Numbered from the stretch's first letter, positions 1-8,958 are shown. The stretch is DNA of 64,000 bases from Ascidiaceihabitans sp039975415 (GCF_039975415.1 NZ_JBDWHD010000014.1); one strand, 5' to 3'. Numbers and translations are program-made. The notes: generated from the letters alone by a model not told the origin.

Positions 1-455
1 CTGTCGGGGAATTCAGCTTGGCCAATTGTGCGCGACAGGGTCACGGATTTCACTTCGACATAAACGTCGGGCAGTCCGTTTTGTTGCAGCAAAAAATCGA
101 TACGGGATTTTTCACCGTATTTGACCTCGGGGCGCACGGTTTTATAGGCACTGAGCGCTTCGACCACACCGTTTTCCAATGCCATTTTCAAGGCGCGGTT
201 GGGCACCGACGTGTCCACCCCTGTGAAATGCCCGTTTTCGTGATCGACCAACCGCCACCCGAATTTCAACTTCTTTTTGGGATCATCATTGGGTTCCAGC
301 CAGATTTTCATGCCTTCTTCCGCCAGCCCCATCATTGATCCGGGGTTAGCACAATGGGCCACAACTTCGCGGCCATCGTCCAATACGCAATCCGCAAGAA
401 ACCGTTTGTAGCGGCGAATAAGGCGGGCGGGGACAAGTTCGGTTTGAAAGCGCAT
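1..455 (-). CDS. sfsA: SfsA family protein, 3' part cut by window edge
   Basis: Read on the minus strand from the ATG at 455, the product begins MRFQTELVPARLIRRYKRFL and continues with CANPGSM and KLKFGWRLVDHENGHFTGVD, which match SfsA (sugar fermentation stimulation protein). About 151 of the usual 235 or so residues are inside the window; the rest lies before base 1. The end of the visible part holds a DFLLQQNGLPDVYVEVKSVT stretch, the acidic/EVK pattern of the family's nuclease-like core. SfsA proteins bind nucleic acid, and their physiological role is poorly defined. The gene is divergent from the CinA-like gene that starts at 504, so the roughly 50 bp between them must hold both promoters. 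The family call is firm; the function is known only by family. Confidence 0.9.
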   Translation of the reverse strand, partial: MRFQTELVPARLIRRYKRFLADCVLDDGREVVAHCANPGSMMGLAEEGMKIWLEPNDDPKKKLKFGWRLVDHENGHFTGVDTSVPNRALKMALENGVVEALSAYKTVRPEVKYGEKSRIDFLLQQNGLPDVYVEVKSVTLSRTIGQAEFPD

Positions 456-503
456 GGCCGCAGGACTATACCCAAGGTCAGACCCCTTCAAGGAGCGCTT
501 TGC

Positions 504-1226
504 ATGCCAAACCCCACTGCCGCCATGTTGGTGATCGGCGACGAAATCCTGTCCGGTCGTACCCGCGACGCCAATATGCACCATCTTGCCGGGCAATTGA
601 CCGAAAGCGGCATTGATCTGCGCGAAGTGCGGGTGGTCTCCGATGATCCGGACGCCATCGTCGCGGCAGTCAAAGCCTTGTCAGACGCCTATGACACGGT
701 GTTCACGTCAGGCGGCATCGGCCCGACCCATGACGACATCACCGCTGACTGTATCGCAGCCGCCTTTAATGATCCCATCGACATTCGCGCCGATGCGCGG
801 GCTTTGTTGCAAGCCCACTACGACAAGCAAGGCACCGACCTGAACGCCGCCCGCTTGCGCATGGCACGCATCCCCGACAGCGCCACGTTGATCGACAATC
901 CTGTGTCCGTGGCGCCGGGCTTTTCAATTCAAAACGTGCACGTGATGGCGGGTGTGCCTGCGGTGTTTCAAGCTATGGTTGCCAGTGTTTTGCCAACATT
1001 GACGGGCGGTGATCCGCTGATTTCCAAAACACTACGTATTGAACGGGGCGAAGGCGATATTGCTGGTCCTTTGGGCGAACTGGCCAATGCCTATCCGGCG
1101 CTGAGCATGGGAAGCTACCCCTACCAGAAAGACGGCAAATATGGCGCCAATATCGTGATGCGTGGCACCGACATGGCAATGCTGTCCGAAGCGATGGAAA
1201 AGCTGGCGGCGGCCTTTCCCGAATGA
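504..1226 (+). CDS. CinA N-terminal / MoaB-like molybdopterin-binding domain protein
   Basis: 240 residues made almost entirely of one MoCF-biosynthesis fold. It starts MPNPTAAMLVIGDEILSGRT, and the family signature TSGGIGPTHDDIT lies near residues 70-83. This corresponds to the N-terminal domain of CinA (competence/damage-inducible protein A) without the C-terminal nicotinamide-nucleotide amidase domain, so deamidase activity should not be assumed. The ATG at 504 is chosen because AAGGAG lies 8 bases upstream (490-495) and the fold begins at once; longer in-frame starts only add non-family sequence. The stop overlaps the next start (ATGA at 1223). Stand-alone CinA-N proteins are common in alphaproteobacteria and their substrate is not settled. 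Confidence 0.88.
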   Translation: MPNPTAAMLVIGDEILSGRTRDANMHHLAGQLTESGIDLREVRVVSDDPDAIVAAVKALSDAYDTVFTSGGIGPTHDDITADCIAAAFNDPIDIRADARALLQAHYDKQGTDLNAARLRMARIPDSATLIDNPVSVAPGFSIQNVHVMAGVPAVFQAMVASVLPTLTGGDPLISKTLRIERGEGDIAGPLGELANAYPALSMGSYPYQKDGKYGANIVMRGTDMAMLSEAMEKLAAAFPE

Positions 1227-1957
1227 CCGATACGGCCCCCTATTTCGCGGCCCCCCATTTCGCGGCACTGGACGCCACATGGCCTGCGGCACGCCGCTTT
1301 GATGTGGGGGGCGTCACTGTACGTGAGGGGCTGGGCGGGGGCAGCCGTGTGTCGGCGGCCACGGCAAACGCCGCTTTGGATGATGCGGCGTTGGATGCAG
1401 CAGAACAGGCGATGCGCGACATCGGCCAGACCCCGCGTTTCATGCTGCGCCCTCACGAAGACGCGCTGGACGCCCAACTGGCGCAACGCGGCTACGTGAT
1501 GCACGACCCAACGGTGCTTTATACCATGCCCATCACGCGATTGACGCAAATACCCATCCCACGTGTCACGACCTTTTGCATTTGGGAACCGCTAGCCATC
1601 ATGGCCGAGATCTGGGCCAAAGGCGGCATCGGCCCCGAACGCTTGGCCGTCATGGGCCGCGCTGCGCAAAAAACAGCGATCCTGGCGCGCTGGAACGAAA
1701 AACCGGCGGGCGCGGGTTTTGTTGGACTGCACGAACACATAGCTATGGTGCATGCCGTCGAAGTTCTGCCCCATCAGCGCCGCCAAGGCGTGGCCCAATG
1801 GATCATGCGCCAGGCCGCGTTTTGGGGTCAATTGCACGGGGCTGATACGCTGGCTTTGTTGACCACTAAAGACAACACAGGGGCCAATGCCCTCTACCGG
1901 AATTTAGGTTTTGGACCTGCAGGTGGTTATCACTACAGGGCAAAGATGGAGCAATAA
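1223..1957 (+). CDS. GNAT family N-acetyltransferase
   Basis: 244 residues. The C-terminal half carries the GNAT fold: a beta-strand ending AVEVLPHQRRQGVAQWIM supplies the acetyl-CoA pyrophosphate-binding loop (Q/R-x-x-G-x-A type), followed by ALLTTKDNTGANALYRNLGF, the usual closing motif. The N-terminal half is divergent and probably forms a second, degenerate GNAT-like or substrate domain. It is translationally coupled to the CinA-like gene by a 4-base overlap, and the next start lies one base after its stop. The acceptor substrate cannot be read from the sequence. Confidence 0.85.
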   Translation: MTDTAPYFAAPHFAALDATWPAARRFDVGGVTVREGLGGGSRVSAATANAALDDAALDAAEQAMRDIGQTPRFMLRPHEDALDAQLAQRGYVMHDPTVLYTMPITRLTQIPIPRVTTFCIWEPLAIMAEIWAKGGIGPERLAVMGRAAQKTAILARWNEKPAGAGFVGLHEHIAMVHAVEVLPHQRRQGVAQWIMRQAAFWGQLHGADTLALLTTKDNTGANALYRNLGFGPAGGYHYRAKMEQ

Positions 1958-1958
1958 A

Positions 1959-2528
1959 ATGACCAAAACACAACCCACTGCCCTTGATCTGCCGCCGGTT
2001 GATCCGATGCCCGCAGACAAGCAAAAGTACTTTGACATCTGTCAGGAAAAACTTGGAATGGTGCCGAATGTCCTTCAGGCATACACCTTCAACATGACCA
2101 AATTCGATGCGTTCACGGCCATGTACAACGACTTGATGTTGGGCGACAGCGGGTTGACCAAGCTGGAACGCGAAATGATCGCCGTGGTCGTGTCATCCAT
2201 CAATAAATGTTACTATTGCCTGACAGCACATGGTGCCGCCGTGCGGCAGTTGTCGGGCAATCCGATGCTGGGCGAACAATTGGTGATGAACTGGCGTGTC
2301 GCTGACCTGGAACCGCGTATGGTGGCTGTTTTGACCTTTGCGGAAAACTTGACAGTGGCCAGCTACAAAACATCCGAAAGCGACCGACAAGGATTGCGCG
2401 ATCAGGGGTTTTCGGATCGTGACATCTTCGACATCGCCTCCGTCGTTGGGTTCTTCAACATGACCAATCGCGTGGCCAGTGCCACCGACATGCGCCCCAA
2501 CGACCCATATCACAGCCAGCATAGATGA
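1959..2528 (+). CDS. Peroxidase-related AhpD-family enzyme (CxxC)
   Basis: 189 residues of the alkylhydroperoxidase AhpD / carboxymuconolactone decarboxylase-like fold. The redox motif is seen as NKCYYCLTAHGAAVR, giving the Cys-X-X-Cys and the downstream His that relay thiol electrons to peroxide in AhpD. LTKLEREMIAVVVSS before it is the typical preceding helix. The ATG at 1959 follows the GNAT stop by one base. It is the third gene of a four-gene + strand run and overlaps the OmpA-like gene by four bases. A role in peroxide detoxification is inferred from the family; the electron donor is unknown. Confidence 0.88.
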   Translation: MTKTQPTALDLPPVDPMPADKQKYFDICQEKLGMVPNVLQAYTFNMTKFDAFTAMYNDLMLGDSGLTKLEREMIAVVVSSINKCYYCLTAHGAAVRQLSGNPMLGEQLVMNWRVADLEPRMVAVLTFAENLTVASYKTSESDRQGLRDQGFSDRDIFDIASVVGFFNMTNRVASATDMRPNDPYHSQHR

Positions 2529-3469
2529 TCCGTGCGCTCACCCTTCTGGCGTTGCTTTGCGCCCCGGCCCCGGCGGCATTTGCGCTGGACCTGAACCTGC
2601 CTGCAAACGCCAGGCTCACGGCGGAACGCAATTCCAAGCTGGATGGCTACACGTTACCTTTGGCGCCATTCGGCATTGCGGGCATCCCGTCTGTCACGGT
2701 TGAGGGCGAAGTGCGCCGCGCCGCATGGCGCATTTCCTCACCGGGGCTGACACCGTTGCAAGTGCTGGCGCCCTTGCGCGAACAATTGATCGATGCGGGC
2801 TATGACATCGCGCTAGATTGCACACAAAACACCTGCGGAGGGTTCGATTTCCGGTTTGCCACCGAAGTTTTACCCGCCCCCAACATGTATGTGAATATCC
2901 GCGCCTACCGCTTCTTGGCAGCGCATCTTGGCCCGGTCAGTGCGCCAACAAAAGTGGTGGGGCTGTTTGTCAGCACATCTGAAACCGTGGCTCATGTACA
3001 GGTCATTCAGGCGGGTGACATCGTAAGCAAAACATCGGTGCAAGCCACAGGGCAAATTCCAGAACCTGCTTTGAACACCCCGCTACCCGCCCCGGAAGGG
3101 ATCGACAGTCTGGTGGCAAAAGGATCGCTTGTCCTGACAGAGCTGGATTTTGCCACAGGCACATCTGATCTTGGGGCAGGTCCCTTTCCAATCCTTGCGG
3201 ATCTGGCAGGTTTACTGGCGCAGCGCAGCGATATTCGGATGGCCCTTGTCGGGCACACAGATTCCGTAGGCGGCCTGACCGGAAACATCGCGCTGTCCAA
3301 AAAACGCGCCCAATCCGTGCGGCAACGACTGATTGATGCACATGGCGTGGATCCCGCGCGGCTGGATGCAGAAGGCATGGGATATCTGGCGCCTGCCGCC
3401 ACCCACCTGACCAAGGAAGGCCGCGAAACGAACCGGCGGGTCGAAGCGATTGTTCTGCCAGCCGGATGA
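2525..3469 (+). CDS. OmpA-family peptidoglycan-associated protein
   Basis: 314 residues with an N-terminal signal peptide (hydrophobic TLLALLCAPAPAAFA, likely cut after AFA). Residues from about 200 to the end form an OmpA C-terminal domain: LDFATGTSDLGAGPFPILAD, then MALVGHTDSVGG and LSKKRAQSVRQRLIDAHGVD, with ETNRRVEAIV closing. These are the residues that bind diaminopimelate in peptidoglycan. The middle region (about 25-190) is not recognised. It probably sits in the periplasm or outer membrane and contacts the wall. It ends the run starting at 504 and converges on the LysR gene, with a terminator hairpin between them. Confidence 0.88.
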   Translation: MIRALTLLALLCAPAPAAFALDLNLPANARLTAERNSKLDGYTLPLAPFGIAGIPSVTVEGEVRRAAWRISSPGLTPLQVLAPLREQLIDAGYDIALDCTQNTCGGFDFRFATEVLPAPNMYVNIRAYRFLAAHLGPVSAPTKVVGLFVSTSETVAHVQVIQAGDIVSKTSVQATGQIPEPALNTPLPAPEGIDSLVAKGSLVLTELDFATGTSDLGAGPFPILADLAGLLAQRSDIRMALVGHTDSVGGLTGNIALSKKRAQSVRQRLIDAHGVDPARLDAEGMGYLAPAATHLTKEGRETNRRVEAIVLPAG

Positions 3470-3504
3470 CGTTTGCGGCTGCTAACCTTTTGGCATGCGA
3501 GACA

Positions 3505-3549
3505 TGAAAAAACCCCGGTGCTGCAACACCGGGGCCAGTTTGTTCTTTT
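3505..3549 (-). terminator. Bidirectional terminator between OmpA-like and lysR genes
   Basis: A perfect 8-bp stem CCCCGGTG / CACCGGGG (3513-3520 and 3527-3534) with a 6-base loop. Six A residues precede it on the + strand and therefore read as a T run on the minus strand, so it is strongest for the LysR transcript. The + strand side is followed by a mixed T-rich tail, so it may also stop the OmpA-like operon. Confidence 0.8.
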
Positions 3550-3586
3550 CCTTGGGGAGGACGGAAAAGAAGTCTCGTTGTTCAAA

Positions 3587-4492
3587 TTACCACTGCGACG
3601 GGCCTTTTTCGGCAAACGCATGGACCAGAAAATCGATGAATGCGCGGACCTTAGGCTGTGTGAAGCGACCCGGAGGGTACACTGCATAAATACCTTGGGT
3701 TTCCATCGGAAGCTCCGGAATGGCGTCTTCCACCAATCCCTGCGCCATCGCATCGGCATAAAGATAGCTTGGCAAATACGCGATGCCGAGGCCAGAAATC
3801 GCCGCATTCAACAAGGATTGTCCGTCGTTCACCGACAACCAGCCAGCCGTGCGCACTTGGCGTTTTTCACCTGACGGGGCTGTCAGTTTCCACATGTTTC
3901 CTGAAGACTGGTTTGAATAGTGCAACAGCTTGTGATCGTTCAAGTCATCGATCTTTTCGGGGCGACCGTATTTTTCAAAATAGGCCGGTGAGGCGATCAT
4001 GCGCTTGGTGGTTTCTGTAAGCTTGCGGGCACGCAGGGTGCTGTCTTCCAGCTCACCGATGCGCACGGCCATATCGAAGCCTTCGGAAATCAGCTCAACG
4101 TAGCGGTTGTTCAACACCATGTTGACGGTGATGTCCGGGAAGTCCTCAAGGAACTCTGACAACGCCGGGGACAGGTGATTGACTCCGAAATCTGTGGCCA
4201 CCGATATGCGCAACAAGCCCGAAGGCGCAGATTGCATCGATGTCACCAAAGCATCCGCTTCGCCTGCATCGTTCAGAACGCGGCGGGCACGGTCGTAATA
4301 GGCAAGGCCAATTTCAGTGGGCGACACGCGGCGTGTCGTGCGGTTCAAAAGCCTCGCACCAAGGCGGGCTTCAAGGCTAGATACGTGTTTGGAAACTGCG
4401 GATTTGGAAATCCCCATTTTCTTGGCGGCATCTGTAAATCCACCTTGATCCACGACTGTGGCAAAGGCTTCCATTTCTGTGAGACGGTCCAT
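3587..4492 (-). CDS. LysR-family transcriptional regulator
   Basis: 301 residues. The winged helix-turn-helix fills residues 1-60 (MDRLTEMEAFATVVDQGGFT, then KKMGISKSAVSKHVSSLEAR), and a LysR substrate-binding domain follows from about 90 (LLRISVATDFGVNHLSPALS). ATG 4492 is chosen because MDRLTEMEAF is the standard family beginning; an in-frame start 20 codons earlier only adds charged sequence. It stands alone on the minus strand. The neighbours do not reveal the target; the adjacent OmpA-like operon is convergent, so no divergent partner is visible. Confidence 0.9.
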   Translation of the reverse strand: MDRLTEMEAFATVVDQGGFTDAAKKMGISKSAVSKHVSSLEARLGARLLNRTTRRVSPTEIGLAYYDRARRVLNDAGEADALVTSMQSAPSGLLRISVATDFGVNHLSPALSEFLEDFPDITVNMVLNNRYVELISEGFDMAVRIGELEDSTLRARKLTETTKRMIASPAYFEKYGRPEKIDDLNDHKLLHYSNQSSGNMWKLTAPSGEKRQVRTAGWLSVNDGQSLLNAAISGLGIAYLPSYLYADAMAQGLVEDAIPELPMETQGIYAVYPPGRFTQPKVRAFIDFLVHAFAEKGPSQW

Positions 4493-4676
4493 TTGGCCTG
4501 TCCTTCCGAATTCATTATCTGCTCGTTTCTTGAGGATATGTATCGGGGTCAATCTGGGCAGGATCAGGGCAATGGTGGGATAATACGGGGGTATTTACAG
4601 GGATCGTTCATGGCGGGGAAACAGCGGAACAGTGTGTTTCTTGATCGCGTTGTTGAACAATGCGGACCCGATCCGA

Positions 4677-4910
4677 TCAAAATTTGTCTGAGTTTTTGAA
4701 TTCACGCATCACCAGCACAATAATAAAAACGATGAATGGGATAGCGCCAAAGACCACCACACCGCTCCGAAAAACAACTCTTCCGGAAATGTACTCGCTC
4801 GGCCCTCCAAAGAAAATAAGCGCGGCAAACGCCCATAAGAACAGATACGCGACGTAGATACCTCTCGGGATCAATGTGGCCGCGCTCACAAACCGCGACA
4901 GAAACTGCAT
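4677..4910 (-). CDS. Small two-helix membrane protein, third gene of ECF sigma operon
   Basis: 77 residues beginning MQFLSRFVSAATLIPRGIYV, with two predicted transmembrane segments (about 18-36 and 50-69) and a charged tail ending MREFKNSDKF. I do not recognise a family. The ATG at 4910 is preferred over upstream in-frame starts because it lies 4 bases after the anti-sigma stop, avoiding overlap. Its position directly downstream of a sigma / anti-sigma pair suggests co-transcription and possibly a helper role at the membrane; this is inference only. Confidence 0.6.
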   Translation of the reverse strand: MQFLSRFVSAATLIPRGIYVAYLFLWAFAALIFFGGPSEYISGRVVFRSGVVVFGAIPFIVFIIVLVMREFKNSDKF

Positions 4911-4914
4911 TAAG

Positions 4915-5730
4915 CTAAATATCCGCCACAGTGGCTGCCCAGGCTTCAAAGGCGTCCGCTTCGCTTTGGGTGGCGGCCTGTGCGTCACCCCCTATCAACA
5001 GATACGCGCGGCCCTCCAAATTCCAACTGGCCGCAGCCATGCCGCCCAATATTTCAGCTTGCATGGCTTTGGCTTCTTTGGATTTGGCCGCGATGATGCA
5101 CAGGGCCACCGGTGTACCATCGGCACGGGCAAAGGCGATCTGCACCAAAGGTTTGCCATTAAAGCCAAGAATTTGGGCACGTTTGAACGTAAGGCCTTCG
5201 ATCGCAGGCAATCCTGTCAAATCCGCGCCAACCAACTGCGACACGTTGGCAAGCTGCGTCTGTGTCTGTTCCGGCGTGGGGGTCCAACCTGCAACGGTCT
5301 GCTGCGTATACAGTGACTGATAGCTGGCAACGACGGCCTTCCAGCCCGGAGCCGCAGGCTCTGGCGTGGTGCCCGTTCCTGTAAATGTGCTTGTGCCCAC
5401 AAACAACATCATCGCAACGCCCGCGGCAATGCCAGTGCCGAACACTCCCATACCGCCCAACCAACCTATACCACGGTTCAGGTTGGCAGGTTCCGGCACA
5501 TTGGGCGTCTGGTTTGGCACGTCCAAAGGCGGCATCGCAGGGGCATCTGCCAACAAACCGGCAAACGCCGCGTCCAGTTCGGCCATCGGAATATCCAAAC
5601 CAACCAAACGATCGCCAAGTGTTTCGTCCGTTTCCAAAGCTACATCAATAGCCGCGCACAGGTCATCCGCGGCTTCCCCGTCAAGGTAAGACGTCAGTTG
5701 TTCATCCGTGAACTGTGCGTTCAACGTCAT
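4915..5730 (-). CDS. Membrane anti-sigma factor partner of the ECF sigma at 5727
   Basis: 271 residues. The N-terminal part (FTDEQLTSYLDGEAADDL) is the typical anti-sigma beginning, followed by a Pro-rich linker, one transmembrane segment at about 87-112 (WLGGMGVFGTGIAAGVAMML) and a periplasmic domain to the C-terminus. No H-x3-C-x2-C zinc motif is present, so it is unlike ChrR. The start overlaps the sigma gene stop by 4 bases, the usual coupling for a sigma / anti-sigma pair. Its likely role is to hold the sigma factor at the inner membrane until an envelope signal arrives; the signal is unknown. Confidence 0.85.
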   Translation of the reverse strand: MTLNAQFTDEQLTSYLDGEAADDLCAAIDVALETDETLGDRLVGLDIPMAELDAAFAGLLADAPAMPPLDVPNQTPNVPEPANLNRGIGWLGGMGVFGTGIAAGVAMMLFVGTSTFTGTGTTPEPAAPGWKAVVASYQSLYTQQTVAGWTPTPEQTQTQLANVSQLVGADLTGLPAIEGLTFKRAQILGFNGKPLVQIAFARADGTPVALCIIAAKSKEAKAMQAEILGGMAAASWNLEGRAYLLIGGDAQAATQSEADAFEAWAATVADI

Positions 5731-6242
5731 GTCCCGGTTCCTTCACCGACTGTTGCGCCCGCCGAAACCTCAGTAGGCATAGAAGATGTAATCACACGTC
5801 GCGCGGCTGCAAGGCGGCTCATGACTGTGCCAATCGGGATCTCCATAATCTCGGCGGCATCTTTATAGCTGTAGCCTTCCACATAGACCAACAAGACCGA
5901 TTGTCGCTGCGCTTCGGGCAACCCCATCACCTGAGATAACACGTCACGCGCAAAAATATTCGTCTCGGAATCCGGTTTTGTGTCGATAAGGTCTACATCT
6001 TCGACAGGAACCTGCCCTGCGCCCATACGCACTTTGCGCGACCGCAGCTCGTTCAGCCACACACGCTGGGCCATGCGAAACATCCATCGGTCCAGATGTG
6101 TCCCTGGTTGAAACTTGCTTGCCTGTTCAATCGCACGCAAACACGTCACTTGGGCCAGATCATCCGCCCAATCGCGCTGTCCCGTCAACGACATGCAATA
6201 CCGCCACAGGCGCGGGAAAACCGCGTTCATGCCGTCTTGCAC
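5727..6242 (-). CDS. ECF RNA polymerase sigma factor
   Basis: 171 residues with sigma region 2 (PRLWRYCMSLTGQRDWADDL, then LDRWMFRMAQRVWLNELRSR) and region 4 (LPEAQRQSVLLVYVEGYSYK followed by IPIGTVMSRLAAARR). The first codon is GTG at 6242; an ATG four codons later (6230) is a possible alternative, and an in-frame TGA just upstream limits extension. It heads the operon with the anti-sigma factor and the 77-residue membrane protein. I looked upstream for a self-recognised promoter and saw no convincing match to a known ECF consensus. Confidence 0.88.
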   Translation of the reverse strand: MQDGMNAVFPRLWRYCMSLTGQRDWADDLAQVTCLRAIEQASKFQPGTHLDRWMFRMAQRVWLNELRSRKVRMGAGQVPVEDVDLIDTKPDSETNIFARDVLSQVMGLPEAQRQSVLLVYVEGYSYKDAAEIMEIPIGTVMSRLAAARRVITSSMPTEVSAGATVGEGTGT

Positions 6243-6340
6243 TTCGGTATGTGGAGAAACCGCGATATTAAATGTCCCTTTGCATCAGTCCAACCATAGA
6301 AACAGAACCCGGAAAAGAAAAACAGTCATGAGCAAATGTT

Positions 6341-6886
6341 TCAAATCCATTTATTGAGACGTAAAATCACAACAGCAAGCAAAGTCGCCCCCACCATCAC
6401 AAAACACAACCAAAGAAACGCCAGCGGATTGTCCAAACCGGGCATCCTACCCACATTTACCCCGAACAGCCTCGTCAAAAAAACCCAACGGTAAAAACAC
6501 CGCCGCGACAATTGACAAGACATAGGCATGACCATTTTGCACAGCGTTGTGCGCGCTGTCATGTTGATCCTGTACAGCCGCCAACCGTCCCTTCAGGGCT
6601 TCCAGTTCTTCTAAAAGCAAAGTGGTTTGATTGCTGACTTCGCGTTGATGGCCTGTTGATGCGCGGTCGCGGCGAACACATCCCCGACCGCGTCCATCAA
6701 CCTGTGCAACAAAGCTTGACCGGGCAATTCGGGAACATTGTCGGCAATCCAGTGTTCCAGATCAGAATCCGCACGATCAAAATGCACCCAGCGGTAGCCC
6801 TGCGCAGGCACTGCGGCGCGGTCGTCAATGTCCATCACCGGACGGGCAACCCCGTCAGATGAAATGTCAAAAGCACAAATAGGCAT
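6341..6886 (-). pseudogene. zntB: Decayed ZntB/CorA-type metal transporter gene
   Basis: The start (ATG 6886) reads MPICAFDISSDG with YRWVHFDRAD, the normal N-terminus of alphaproteobacterial ZntB/CorA proteins. The end reads LTRLFGVNVGRMPG followed by two membrane helices and LRLNKWI, the CorA-family C-terminus with its G-x-N pore-mouth motif. Between them most of the cytoplasmic domain (roughly 200 codons by family length) is missing, and two frame breaks are seen: one base lost near 6643, and a run of seven A on the + strand (6477-6483) where six would restore the frame. The middle fragment TLLLEELEALKGRLAAVQDQ is readable only in a third frame. It is almost certainly non-functional. Confidence 0.85.
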
Positions 6887-6930
6887 AGGCGCGTTCTGTT
6901 TTACGCCACCTTGCCCGAATGTGGGATCGC

Positions 6931-8958
6931 TTACAGCGTCGCAGCCAGCCGCGTGCCTTGATCGATCGCGCGCTTGGCGTCCAGTTCAGCTGCGACATCC
7001 GCGCCGCCAATCACGTGGGCGTTGATCCCTTTGGCCTCAAGCGCATCGGCCAGCGACCGTTCGGGCAATTGTCCGGCACACATTACGATTGTATCGGCTT
7101 CGATCAGGGTCGGGTTTTCACGCGCTTCGCCAAAGGACACATGCAGCCCCTTGTCGTCGATCTTTTCATAATTCACGCCACCCACAAATTCCACGTCCTT
7201 CATCTTAAGCGCGGCGCGGTGAATCCAGCCCGTGGTTTTGCCCAAGTTCTTGCCGTGCTTTTGCGCTTTGCGCTGCAATAGTGTGATTTGCCGTGCAGGC
7301 GCATGCGGTTGCGGCCCTTCTGGCGCCAAACCACCACGGTGTTCTGCTGGATCTGTAACGCCCCATTCGGTCATCCACGCAGGCAGGTTCACTGTCGTGC
7401 TTTCGCCTTCGTGGGCCAGATATTCAGACACGTCAAAACCGATGCCACCGGCACCGATCACTGCCACCTTTTTGCCCACTGGCGCTTTGGCCCGCAGCAC
7501 ATCGATGTAGCTTAGTACATTGTCACCGTCCTGACCCGGAATTCCCGGATCGCGGGGCATAACGCCTGTTGCGATCACGACCTCATCGAAGCCTGTCAAA
7601 TCATCCGCACCGACTTCGCGGCCCAATTCCACGGTAATGCCCATCTCGTCCATCATGGTGCGGTACCAATCGACCAGCCCCCAGAATTCCTCTTTGCCGG
7701 GGACCTGTTTGGCCATGTTTAACTGGCCGCCAATCTCGTCCGATTTGTCGAACACAGTAACCGTGTGGCCACGCTCGGCCGCGGCCATTGCTGTTGACAG
7801 ACCAGCAGGCCCCGCCCCCACAATGGCAACGGTCTTTTTGACATCGGTCGCGTTCAAAACCAACTCTGTCTCATAGCACGCACGCGGGTTCACCAAACAA
7901 GACGAGATTTTGCCGCCGAATGTGTGATCCAAACAGGCTTGGTTGCAGCCGATGCAAGGCGCGATTTGTGCGCCTTTTCCGGCGGCCGCTTTGGCCACGA
8001 AATGTGCATCCGCCAGCATCGGACGCGCCATCGATACCATGTCTGCGCAGCCTGTCGACAGAACCTCTTCGCCAACCTCGGGGGTGTTGATCCGGTTGGA
8101 TGTGATGACAGGAATATTCACCTGCCCCATCAGCTTTTTCGTGACCCATGCAAAGGCCGCACGGGGCACGGAGGTGGCAATCGTGGGAATGCGGGCTTCG
8201 TGCCAACCGATGCCTGTGTTGATGATGGTGGCACCTGCTTTTTCGACCTCTTTGGCCAGTTGCACGACCTCGTCGTGGGTAGACCCGTTGGGCACCAGAT
8301 CGATCATAGACAGACGGTAAATGATGATAAAATCGTCACCTACAGCTTCACGTGTGCGGCGCACAACCTCGATGGGCAGACGCATGCGGTTCTCGTATGA
8401 TCCACCCCAACGGTCTTCGCGTTTGTTGGTGTGGGTCACCAGAAACTGGTTCAGGAAGTAGCCTTCCGATCCCATGATCTCGACCCCGTCATAGCCCGCT
8501 TCCCGTGCGCGTTTGGCGGTGTCGGCGATGTCCTGAATTTGCTTTTCAATGCCCTCTTCGTCCAGTTCCGTCGGCGGGAACGGAGAGATTGGCGATTTGA
8601 TGGCAGAAGGCGCCACGCATTTCGGACCGTAAGCATAGCGGCCTGCATGCAAGATTTGCATGGCGATCTTGCCGCCTGCGTCGTGGACGCGTTTGGTCAC
8701 GATGGAATGGTTGTCGATGTCATCTTGTGTCGTCATCATCGCGGCACCCGGCAAGACCGACCCTTCAAGGTTTGGGCCGATCCCCCCCGTCACCATCAAC
8801 CCGACGTCGCCGCGTGCGCGTTCGGCATAAAACTCGGCGACACGGTTCCAGTCTTTGGTTTCTTCAAGCCCTGTGTGCATAGATCCCATCAACACGCGGT
8901 TTTTGAGTGTCGTAAAGCCCAGATCCAGAGGGGCAAGAAGATGTGGATAAGCAGACAT
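6931..8958 (-). CDS. fadH: 2,4-dienoyl-CoA reductase (NADPH), FadH type
   Basis: 675 residues, close to E. coli FadH (about 672). The N-terminal TIM barrel of the old-yellow-enzyme family (about 1-340) contains MQILHAGRYAYGP and GYDGVEIMGSEGYFLNQFL. A 4Fe-4S cluster segment follows: APCIGCNQACLDHTFGGK with a further Cys in SSCLVNPRACYE. The C-terminal half has two nucleotide-binding folds, VAIVGAGPAGLSTAMAAAER (FAD) and VAVIGAGGIGFDVSEYL (NADPH). It removes double bonds at even positions of unsaturated fatty acids in beta-oxidation. It is a single-gene unit in the cytoplasm. Related trimethylamine dehydrogenase-like enzymes share the layout, but FadH is the best reading. Confidence 0.9.
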   Translation of the reverse strand: MSAYPHLLAPLDLGFTTLKNRVLMGSMHTGLEETKDWNRVAEFYAERARGDVGLMVTGGIGPNLEGSVLPGAAMMTTQDDIDNHSIVTKRVHDAGGKIAMQILHAGRYAYGPKCVAPSAIKSPISPFPPTELDEEGIEKQIQDIADTAKRAREAGYDGVEIMGSEGYFLNQFLVTHTNKREDRWGGSYENRMRLPIEVVRRTREAVGDDFIIIYRLSMIDLVPNGSTHDEVVQLAKEVEKAGATIINTGIGWHEARIPTIATSVPRAAFAWVTKKLMGQVNIPVITSNRINTPEVGEEVLSTGCADMVSMARPMLADAHFVAKAAAGKGAQIAPCIGCNQACLDHTFGGKISSCLVNPRACYETELVLNATDVKKTVAIVGAGPAGLSTAMAAAERGHTVTVFDKSDEIGGQLNMAKQVPGKEEFWGLVDWYRTMMDEMGITVELGREVGADDLTGFDEVVIATGVMPRDPGIPGQDGDNVLSYIDVLRAKAPVGKKVAVIGAGGIGFDVSEYLAHEGESTTVNLPAWMTEWGVTDPAEHRGGLAPEGPQPHAPARQITLLQRKAQKHGKNLGKTTGWIHRAALKMKDVEFVGGVNYEKIDDKGLHVSFGEARENPTLIEADTIVMCAGQLPERSLADALEAKGINAHVIGGADVAAELDAKRAIDQGTRLAATL

